From Paracyclopina nana (Eukaryota > Arthropoda > Copepoda > Cyclopoida > Cyclopettidae): DNA of 64,000 nt. The notes under the pieces were generated by a model. It ran no database searches. It saw nothing but the letters and a program-made list of their open reading frames with translations, and was not told where the DNA came from. The position numbers were made by a program, and so were the translations under genes. The DNA lies in the NCBI GenBank assembly GCA_019096065.1, contig JAGUCH010000002.1, positions 15,698,501 to 15,762,500 of the forward strand, written 5' to 3'. Position 1 is the first letter of the stretch; every line of letters starts with the position of its first letter. Of the stretch, positions 45,241 through 53,307 are shown in pieces.

Positions 45241-45419
45241 TTTGCCTTGCCAAGATGAGTAAAATGTGAGTAAAGCTATTAGTTGCAAGCTACAAAGGAA
45301 ATAAAGTTTGTTGCTTGCTCTAAATATTTTATAGTGTTTTTCCTCCAAGGCTCTATGTAGTCGTACTTGAGCTTTTGAAGTATTCAGACTCTTGTCACAC
45401 AATTTCATTGCCAACAAAA

Positions 45420-46140
45420 TGAAATATTTGTGTTTCTTTATGGCATCAACCAGGTTGAACGAGCTTACCTACAAAGGCTCAACATGGAACATGAAATCAA
45501 GATATTAAGGGAAGAAGCCAAGAAGCTGAAGGCAGTAAACCACCAATACTGCTGCAATGCCTAACCCTAATCACCCTCTTTGATACCCAATGCACCTACA
45601 GCTTCAGCTGATACCAATCAGCAAATCTGTTTGCCATCATAGCTGCCTTGGCATCCAACAAAGAGAGCACTAAGTCATTTGGAAAGCCTGCTCCAAAATT
45701 GGTGCAAGCACCCTTGATGCAAAATGCAGAGGCGGTGCAAGGCCTTACTGCAGCTTTTGAGGCATTACTGAGGGCCACCGCTGACACTTTGTTGTCAGTA
45801 AACCTCACAGCCCAATTACATTAGCTTAACTTGCAAGATAGATTTAACCAAGAGATTTTAAAACTACTTCATGAGGTAGAAGCGGTTTTGCAACGGGTGG
45901 CCTTGCACATATACCAACAGGTAGCTGCTCATGGGATTAACAATCCCAATTTCATCAGATGCCCCTCATTCAAGCCAAATGCCATTCACCGGCTCAATGG
46001 AGAGGGAATTGCCGCCTTTAACAAGATCTTTAAAGGTATAAAGTACCACGATGAGTCCAACAACAACATGAACATCTGTGACCTGCTGCAACAAGTTGCA
46101 GACTTTGTTGAGGAGAGCAACTTCAGCCACACTGCCACTG
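45420..46140 (+). pseudogene. Degraded second copy of the gag-like gene
   Basis: Nucleotide-level similarity to about 42135-42850, with several frameshifts and stops early on. It is cleanly readable only from about 45831 (LQDRFNQEI-like start to FVEESNFSHTATV). It stops exactly where a TGTAGCAG... sequence begins at 46141, i.e. the copy is split by a later insertion. Synonymous-looking differences show the two gag copies are not recent duplicates. Confidence 0.7.
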
Positions 46141-46776
46141 TGTAGCAGAGAGCGGATCGGCCTTCGGGTCGACCGCTCGCTGAGCACGCTCACCTCAGGC
46201 ACGTGGTAGAACAAGGTGTAGTGTAGCATTATCATCAGTAAAGGAAGTAAACTCACTGCACAGACACGTGTTGTCTGTGGCCCAGTATTGACCTCTGCTA
46301 GATGTCAATGCTTCCCTCAGAATGCACAGTGCACTTTGCATAAACCCAACTAATAAAAATAGCACAAGCTGGCAGGTCAACACTTTTCCTTTACTCTTTT
46401 CCAGAAGCCATGCACTTCATAACACTGATGATAGCTACATTAGGTGCCAAGCACACAACCTAGACCTCAGCCTGCCCTGCCAAAAGAAGGAGACGGACGT
46501 CCTGAGGACCCAGCAGCCAACTTCACCGTGTTCGACTGCAAATCCCCAAAGTCGACACATGAAAGCGTAGACCTGAACGACCCAGACGAATGCGACGATG
46601 TTGGCACCAAATGTGAAGCCCCAGTCAACATCACCGTGCAGGTGCTGCAAACAGCAACGACCAAACCTGTGGCTGCCCACCTCTGCCATGTGACACTTAC
46701 CCGAGAGGTGAACCGATGCGGATTTGACAGCGTCAGCTACGGGACCCAGATTGTCGCCTACCACCAGCCGTGGTGA
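46141..46776 (+). mobile_element. LTR-like start plus N-terminal chuvirus-type glycoprotein fragment
   Basis: Begins TGTAGCAGAG at the break in the gag copy, with AATAAA at 46351, as expected of an LTR. A strong acceptor (CTTTACTCTTTTCCAG) then precedes a short hydrophobic leader-like frame at 46409. A frameshift separates this from a frame (46444-46776) with FDC and DECDD motifs, an NITVQVLQT strand and CG(F)DS. That is the N-terminal pattern of the chuvirus-type glycoproteins found in arthropod BEL/Pao elements. Truncated at 46776 and inactive. Family assignment is from memory of the pattern and not a search. Confidence 0.45.
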
Positions 46777-46839
46777 AGATACTCTTCAGGATCTCTCTTT
46801 TAAGGAGCTTGTCAAAAAAGTGCAAAAACTTTTGACAGA

Positions 46840-47160
46840 TTGAAGGTTAGGTTACATGTGTTTGTTCCAGGTGAACCCTTTTCAGTTAACAAGGATCAGC
46901 CTTCTTCTTATAAGAAAAATAGAAATCGCAATAATCGCTCCAGACAAACCGTGCAAACTGCTAATACCTTTAGCGTGTTTGATTTCAGTAGTTGGTCAAG
47001 TGATACAATCTTGTCACTTGGGCATTTTTTTCAACTTATCCTTCTTCATTTTGTGCTCTACATTATTGTCATGTGTGTAAGGCATAGTAAACTACTATTT
47101 ACTATATAGACCTCGACTCGTTTAGTTACTTCATAGTCCCTCAAGCCGATGGACTAATGT
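46840..47160 (+). pseudogene. Fragment of small membrane-protein gene plus LTR tail
   Basis: From about 46935 the frame reads QTVQTANTFSVFDF and continues into a hydrophobic span. It matches the small membrane ORF at 47599 over about 45 residues. It is followed by a sequence (47108-47155, CTCGACTCGTTTAGTTAC...) related to the LTR tail at 48659-48704. A truncated older copy of the same element. Confidence 0.5.
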
Positions 47161-47169
47161 CTAACTGTT

Positions 47170-47412
47170 GTGGTCATTGCTGGGGCAACTGGGGTACATT
47201 TTCCTGAAATGCCTCATTTTAATTATGCCTATGCTGCCAGTGTTCTTTCTGAGATGCTAACCAGCTGCTTTGAACAAATTACTCCAACAAGTAAATTAGG
47301 CAGGGATATTCAAAAAATGTTGTTAAAGCCCAATCTTCTCCATCCCAGCAATTCCATTTTCATCAATCAAGTACAATTGGACCTTCAATTTCTGGATGCA
47401 TTTTTAAAGTGA
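47170..47412 (+). other. Unrecognised 80-codon ORF
   Basis: Reads FNYAYAASVLSEMLTSCFEQ and onward, with plausible amino-acid composition but no family that I recognise. Probably part of a transposon. Confidence 0.2.
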
Positions 47413-47496
47413 GTGTAATAGTATACACCTTTAAAATAGTTGTAGTACTAACAAGGGGTGTACTGGTCAATGGCTAAAAAGGTGAAAGGCTAGAAG

Positions 47497-47589
47497 TGTT
47501 TTGTTTTTATAACCTTCATCATGCATGGTGCTAGCGCGTCGTCCTTCAGTAATAGTAGCATAGTACGAGAGTACGAGCCGCGCTGCCTT
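47497..47589 (+). repeat. 5' part of a solo Ty3-type LTR, interrupted
   Basis: Matches the first ~95 bp of the 240-bp LTR (TAACTTTCATCAT...GCCGCGCTGCC) with small indels. Similarity stops at CTGCCT. The LTR resumes at 48705 after 1.1 kb of foreign sequence. Confidence 0.8.
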
Positions 47590-47598
47590 TCTTACAGA

Positions 47599-47928
47599 AT
47601 GGGCCAATCTTCCTCTGCCTCTCAAACAGTTCAGACTGCTAACACTTTTAGCATTTTCGACTTTGGCAGTTGGTCGAGTGACACAATTTTGTCACTTGAA
47701 CACTTTTTCCAACTCGTTTTGCTTCTTTTCGTGCTTTATTTTCTTGTCACATGCATAAGGCGTCTCCTCCATTGGCGCTCTAAGGCTCGTAGTGAAAGGC
47801 AACAGCGCCTGTCACACCCTTACAGGCTGCCAATGCCTCCTTTTCGCCCGTCGTATCAGCGGGCTCCACGGCCCATGCCTTTGCTATCTGACCTCTCTTT
47901 CTGGCCAAGAAAGAGAGCTTCTCTTTAG
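47599..47928 (+). CDS. Small membrane protein A (MGQSSS...), 109 aa
   Basis: I place the start at MGQSSSASQTV, directly after a splice-acceptor-like CTTTCTTACAG. Gly2 with Ser6 fits an N-myristoylation signal. A hydrophobic span (about residues 35-55) is followed by a strongly basic, Arg/Pro-rich tail. The open frame continues upstream into the interrupted LTR, but those residues are LTR-derived. A related fragment is at 46935. The stop TAG lies 3 nt before the start of ORF B. Confidence 0.45.
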   Translation: MGQSSSASQTVQTANTFSIFDFGSWSSDTILSLEHFFQLVLLLFVLYFLVTCIRRLLHWRSKARSERQQRLSHPYRLPMPPFRPSYQRAPRPMPLLSDLSFWPRKRASL

Positions 47929-47931
47929 ACA

Positions 47932-48429
47932 ATGCAGCCACCGAAGCTCTTCCGTCTCGATGACTCCACAGATGATGAATTCTGTTTTCAACCTGGCCCC
48001 CAGAGTGCCCCTGCCGCCCATTTTCACAATGGAGCTCCACGCCAGTCTACTCCTCGATGTGATTTGCGGGACCTCATCAACCGCCGAAGGGACGAGCTCA
48101 ACGCTGCTCACGCGCAACCCCAACGGCCACGCCCCACTTTGCATCTACAACCTGGTGTGGAGAAACACCTCCTTAATGGGTCACGCCCAAATGTGTTGCG
48201 GCCACAGCCAACCATGTCTCCACGACCAGAGGAATTTCGCTCCGGACACCAAATTCCCTCGCAGTATCTACCATCGCTGCTGCTGCACCGTCGGAGTGGA
48301 TTTGGTTGGCAAATCCCCGTGATGACTTGTTTTTTAGTGCTACAGTTCATCATCACAGTGCTCCTCATAGTGGTTATATTATATGCCCTGGCAGAATTTC
48401 GGTGGCTGTCAGAAGATTCATGTCGATAA
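47932..48429 (+). CDS. Small membrane protein B, 165 aa
   Basis: Starts 3 nt after the stop of ORF A, the spacing of a stop/restart pair. A long hydrophilic Pro/Arg-rich region with LINRRRDELNAAH is followed by one C-terminal transmembrane segment (about 135-155) and a short tail: a type II or tail-anchored topology. No family recognised. Both ORFs precede an LTR-like sequence, so they are probably 3' accessory genes of an LTR element. Confidence 0.45.
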   Translation: MQPPKLFRLDDSTDDEFCFQPGPQSAPAAHFHNGAPRQSTPRCDLRDLINRRRDELNAAHAQPQRPRPTLHLQPGVEKHLLNGSRPNVLRPQPTMSPRPEEFRSGHQIPSQYLPSLLLHRRSGFGWQIPVMTCFLVLQFIITVLLIVVILYALAEFRWLSEDSCR

Positions 48430-48555
48430 GAAGCTTCATTTTTTTAGTCTAATTAGTTTTTCACTTTATTTGCTTTGCAAGCTGTGAGTGTTTTTTTACT
48501 ATAGACTCATTTCTTTTACTACTCTGTTTTCATTTTGAAAACGGAGTGGGGGAGC

Positions 48556-48704
48556 TGTTAGTAGCTTCACGTTATTTATTCGTGCAAGCGCTCGCTCTCC
48601 GGCCTATCGGCCTATATAAAGATCTTGCTTACACCAAATAAACTACTTATTATTTTGATCTCGACTCGACTAGTTACTACATAGTCACGCCAGCCGACGC
48701 ACTA
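48556..48704 (+). repeat. Probable 3' LTR of the element carrying ORFs A and B
   Basis: Preceded by a purine run (GGAGTGGGGGAGC) and beginning TGTTAGTAG. It contains CTATATAAAG and AATAAA (about 48640), as in a compact LTR promoter/terminator. Its tail (CTCGACTCGACTAGTTAC) is shared with 47108-47150. No matching 5' LTR is in the window. Confidence 0.5.
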
Positions 48705-48774
48705 CACACTTTCACCTAGCAGGATGTGCAATGCGATTTCACCTTGACACTGCATTGTATATACTTTAGTTTAG
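48705..48774 (+). repeat. 3' part of the interrupted Ty3-type LTR
   Basis: CACACTTTCACCTAGCAGG... continues the LTR of 47497-47589 and runs to TTGTATATAC, where similarity ends. The last ~80 bp of the LTR are missing. Confidence 0.8.
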
Positions 48775-48812
48775 CGTTACAGCTAAAGTGATTTAATTTT
48801 ACCTGCTTTGGG

Positions 48813-48995
48813 TTGAGTATCCACATGGAGAAAAATCCTACCCCAACCAATCGATTGTATTCGGAACTAGTATATGGAAATGGAGGTAGAGCTAAGCAAC
48901 ATTTCGTACCACCGAAGATGGTCAATGGTCTGACAGGCGCTGCCGCACTTGCAAAAGGATTTTATATGCCTTGGCTAATTAACTCGAAAAACTAA
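48813..48995 (+). other. Unrecognised 60-codon ORF
   Basis: MSIHMEKNPTPTNRLYSELV... has a natural-looking composition, with a short C-terminal hydrophobic part, but I do not recognise it. The last ~25 bp fall in the inverted-repeat family found at 49274-49530. It could be a small-gene retrocopy. Confidence 0.25.
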
Positions 48996-49273
48996 AGAAC
49001 GGCGGACACCAAAAAACTGAGAAATGTTTTGAAATCACTTATACTACGTCTGGTACTTTTTTGAAACAGTTTTATGAATTTAAGGTGTATGAATTAGGGA
49101 AAATTAAGATTGCTTGGATGCATAATCATTTTGTTGTCTTAAAACGTACACAGAAAATCTATTTTGAATAATAAAACCAAAATAAAGATAAGCTTCAGGG
49201 AAACTGACACAAAAATCCAGCCGAAGTGTGCGCATGAGAGTTCTGGTAGAAAAAGTCAAATGAACAATGACTT

Positions 49274-49530
49274 GAATTTTACCGCCTTTAATGGTTAGGT
49301 TGCGTGAATCAAAGTACCAAGTAGGTTTTGTGATTGTTGTCCGCCACTCTTTAGTTTTTCGAGTTAATTAGCCTTGGCTGAGTACCGCTTTTTGGCTCAG
49401 CTTACCTTGAAGCACTAACTTTTTCATAGTTTTTACTAATTAACTTGAAAAACTAAAGAGTGGCGGACAACAATCACAAAACCTGCTTGGTACTTTGATT
49501 CACGCAACCTAACCATTAAAGGTAAAATTC
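49274..49530. mobile_element. 257-bp hairpin element with ~95-bp arms
   Basis: The left arm (49274-49370) and right arm (49436-49530) are near-perfect inverted copies (GAATTTTACC...GTCCGCCACTCTTTAG...GAGTTAATT) around a loop of about 65 bp. One 3-bp indel and a few substitutions separate them. A partial third copy in right-arm orientation is at 48973-49010. The right end abuts the truncated glycoprotein sequence. Confidence 0.85.
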
Positions 49531-51261
49531 GCAGCTCCTACCAATCACCGGTCAACATCACGATCCAGGTGTTACAGACTGCTTCGACCCTTTCCGTTAA
49601 GGCCTACCGATGCACATATCGCGAGAAGTTACCCGCTGCGGATACAACAGCATTAGCTACGGAAGCCAGATGACTGACATGAATCGACCATATCTGGTGA
49701 CGCCTCAAGCATGCCAAGAGGCTGCCGAAAAACGCTTCCTCCTGGTGGAGAACAAAATAGTCCAGGTCACGCTCAACAACCCTGTGTCCTTGTCCTACTT
49801 CTCTAAGGGCGGGCTCTACAAGGATCACAAATGCACGTCGACCACATTTACCAGCGGCGGGATCACCTTCTCCCGCTCGTACGAGACCACCACCATCCAC
49901 GCCCTGGTGGAGCCCATCTACGGCAAGCTTAACACTGCGAACGGCCGGGTGGTTTTCTCCAACCACCTGACTGCCAATTTTCAGGATTTGATTGTGCAGG
50001 ACGACCCTGAAGGCACCATTGTGTGGCCTAAATGCAAGGCTCCTCGCTGCGAGGACGAGCTAAGTGAGGTATACAAAGGGCCGGCCGTGCTTATCCTCAT
50101 CGCAATTCATCCAGCCTCAGCAGCAACACTGGCCATCTGGGAGATCTACTCCTCCTCACCCATGAAGAAGAGTCGCGGTTCTCGGGGTTTGTCTTGAAGG
50201 GTGTGCAATCTATGTGTCAGCGGCGGCTCTTCACCACGCAGCTCTGCGACTTTGCGGTCTTGGTCGTTGGACCAGGGGACGGACCTCTCCAGGCCAAGTA
50301 CCTTCATCCCGAGGACATGGACGGCGCGAACATCCAAACCCAGCTGGCGTTCGTGCACTCGCAGCACGCACTGCATATCCAGGACCGGTTCAAGTTCCTC
50401 CAGGAGCTCATCTGCAAAAATGAGCGCTCGATTTTGCACTCCAAACTCCAGAGCATGGCTTCCGGCTCCTCGTCGTACGCCACCCTCGACAGCCACGGGC
50501 CAGGCCATCTGGTTACTCGCGCCGGGGCCGTGGCCTACGTCACGCCTTGCTACCCGGTACAAGCCATCATGCGGTCCATTGCCAACTGTACACAAGAAAT
50601 CCCTGTGCTGGTGAACAACGAAACACGGTTTGCCGACCCCCTCTCCTTCGTGCTGACCGACCGGCCCAGTGTGGTCCCATGCGACTCGATCACCCCGATC
50701 AAATGGAAGATCCACAATCAGTGGATGTGTGCCACGCCTCAGATCCACCCCTGCATTGCCCCGACGCAACTCAACCCCATGTCGGATGCGGCACCCCGGA
50801 GCGGGCATTATGACATCAGCCGAGGACTAGGAGGTGGCGTGTTCTCCGCGGAACAGCGAGCCAACCATATTCTCTACCTCCACCTGTTCAGCAGTTGGGA
50901 GGCTGTGGTAAATACGATCACGAGCAATGTGCTTCACAATTCCCTTATCACCGGCAGTCGGTCGACTACACTATGGACACAAGAGGACATAGACCAGATG
51001 GTGGACCATGTTGGCAGTGCGATCATCCCGTTCTTTAGCTCAGTGGGAAAATACTATTCCTACTTTACGGGAACCCTCATCACCATCGGCCTGATCAAGC
51101 TGATCCTCGGCGCAGTCATCCGAATGGTTATCCTATACCTGCGGCGGGGACTGGGCTGGTGGATGTTCTTGGCCCTATGGCACACGGCCTTCCTCATGTT
51201 AGAGATGCCGTGGCATTGCGCCGTGAGGACACGGCCACGGTTCAATAGGGGGAAATTGTAG
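49531..51261 (+). pseudogene. Chuvirus-type glycoprotein (BEL/Pao-associated env), truncated and frameshifted
   Basis: Begins inside the glycoprotein at VNITIQVLQT, immediately after the hairpin element, so the signal sequence is missing. The frame changes between 49553 and 49610, and again between about 50140 and 50200 (frames 49610-50197 and 50194-51261). The CGYNS/SYGSQ block and the following TPQACQEA fit the chuvirus-type pattern also seen at 46444. The C-terminal half ends with two hydrophobic segments (about 51060-51150 and 51160-51200). The region is GC-rich compared with its surroundings. It cannot encode a complete protein as it stands. Confidence 0.55.
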
Positions 51262-51398
51262 CAGGATCCCGAGCCTGCGTGCCTGCGCTCTCGCCTCCCT
51301 CCTGGGGCGATACTACTATTGTATACGGCAGTAAATAAACGACCATGCTCGAGCAAACAGCTCGACGAGATATTCCCTAATACACAGTAAGGTCTACA
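51258..51398 (+). repeat. Probable 3' LTR of the glycoprotein-bearing element
   Basis: Starts TGTAGCAGG after a purine tract (ATAGGGGGAAAT), ends GTCTACA and contains AATAAA (51333). TGTAG...CTACA makes a short inverted end, as in LTRs. The start resembles the LTR-like start at 46141 (TGTAGCAGAG). About 141 bp. Confidence 0.5.
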
Positions 51399-51458
51399 AG
51401 TTAATAAGGCGTAGCGCGTTGGTCTCAAGAGTGTTCGAACCCCTACACTTCTGGTATA

Positions 51459-51847
51459 CCGCCTGACCGTTCAAAATTGGACGGTGCGGGAATCAAAAGT
51501 TTGTGTTATGAATTCATGAATTTTGAGGCTTAATGGGTATCGTTGGAAAGCTTGAACCTTTGGACATCTTTTTTGTTTCCTGACAAAATGAAAAATGTTA
51601 TTGAGAATTCCGTGTGACAGCAAAAATAAATGATGCATCAGTTTGTTCGTGACAATTTACTGGGTTGCCTTGCGAAAATTGAATTTTCCCGGGTTTGTTC
51701 CTCTTTCAATTGATTTTTTCTACTTTTACAAAAAAGATGGAAAAAGGCTCAATCTTTCCAACAATATCATTTAAAAGTCCTGTAATTATTGAATATGTGA
51801 CAAAAAGTTTAGATTCCCGTACCGTCCAATTTTGAACGGTCAGACTG
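51459..51847. mobile_element. 389-bp Tc1/mariner-like MITE
   Basis: Inverted ends of about 35 bp (CTGACCGTTCAAAATTGGAC...) differ at a few positions. The element is flanked on both sides by TA (51457-51458 and 51848-51849), the target duplication of the Tc1/mariner superfamily. No transposase ORF inside, so non-autonomous. Confidence 0.8.
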
Positions 51848-51849
51848 TA

Positions 51850-53307
51850 TATAGTTTACACGAAGATGAAAATACACGATCATTGTCTTATTGCTACTTG
51901 ACTGATCATTAGCTCTGTCGCCTTGTTGATAGCTATTTGTCATCACACTACTACTACGCTTCTTAGCTTGCTCCTTTTGGCACCTGACTGATATTGCGGT
52001 TCCATTTCGGACCTGGATCTACTTTATTAGACCGTCGCATTACATCAATTACTTCTTTCTAGCAACGTATGTTATCATGCGAAACCAAACTAGATTTGGA
52101 ATTGCATATACAGACAAGCTAATCAACCAAAAAAAGTCAAATGCTGAAATGAAAGATTCGGCTGCTAGAGAGTTAGGAAGCTCCGGTAGACCACCAGCTT
52201 CTACCACCATGATCACCGATTTACTCAATGCATCAACTGGATCTCCCTCCTCCTAGCTGTTCTTTGTCCCATCAATGACTCCGAACACCTTCGTCCCCAA
52301 TTTCGCCAATTTGGAGTATATTCCAGTGGAAGAGTACACAGACGTATTTTCCTTTAAATACGCATCATCTGAATTGTCAGACCGTTTCACCTTAAATGAT
52401 CTTAAATTGCATTACTTCTTTCTAGCAACGTATGTTATGATGCGAAACCAACCCCCGAGTTTTTGCTTTGCTTGTGTAATGCTTTCTTATGATTTTTTTT
52501 CCTATGTATTTTTCCCTTTCGTTTCTTATTCTCATCATTTTCTCTAGGCTACGCTTTGTTTGCGTCGGGTGGATTCCTATCATTTCAAAATCTTTGCCTA
52601 GTGCAGTGAATTTCCATATCTAGGCAAACTACGAGTGAACAAAAAAGCTAGATGGAAAAGGAATTACAAGAAATTAAAGGCGTTCTCGATTTCTTTGATT
52701 CGCGTTTTACCCGTGCACTCGTTGTTGCTGATTAATGTTTAGATTAATTAAAAATCTATAATTAATTACAATAATAAAAGAAAATTTGAAAATATTCTTG
52801 ATTTTAGGGTACTAAGTGAAAGATATACATTACCAAGGTCTTGGTTGTGTCGCAGCACCTCGCTTACTGTTTAGTGTGTACTGACAAGTGAGTAGTGACA
52901 GCCAAAAGCTCAAAACTAGTTGCTGGAACTAGAAATCGAGTCACATGGACGCTACCACCTCACCTGTCAGAGATACCAGATCGCCAATTGCAATTGGTGA
53001 GATATTTATTTTCACCACAATCGCCAAAAATTGCACTTCTTTCTCATCAATTATCCATAAAGCTAATGAGTGCAATTATTTTTTTCTACCTCATTTATGA
53101 AATAACTTTTAGTAATCATCAGAGACTTATATAGAATAAGTCGCTGGTAATCATCGATCAAAGTTCAAGGCATATAAAAACAGGAGCAGAATATATAGGG
53201 ATATAGAAAAAGCATGGGAAGGTTCTTATTGATGGTGAGTTTTGTGTATATTATTAGACTTGGACGTAGACAGTATGCAGAAAAAAAGAGGTATCACTCT
53301 TCCTTAC
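51850..53307. other. AT-rich spacer with a ~45-bp direct repeat
   Basis: ATTACTTCTTTCTAGCAACG and the following TATGTTAT(C/G)ATGCGAAACCAA occur at about 52045 and 52409. Otherwise AT-rich with no recognised gene; the ORFs at 52275 and 52895 look fortuitous. The right end holds the BTBD7 3' region. Confidence 0.45.

Noticed and set aside
51408-51450. tRNA-like A and B boxes (TAGCGCGTTGG and GTTCGAACCCC)
   Set aside because: The boxes are only about 11 bp apart instead of about 30-40, and no cloverleaf can be drawn; at most a tRNA-derived remnant.
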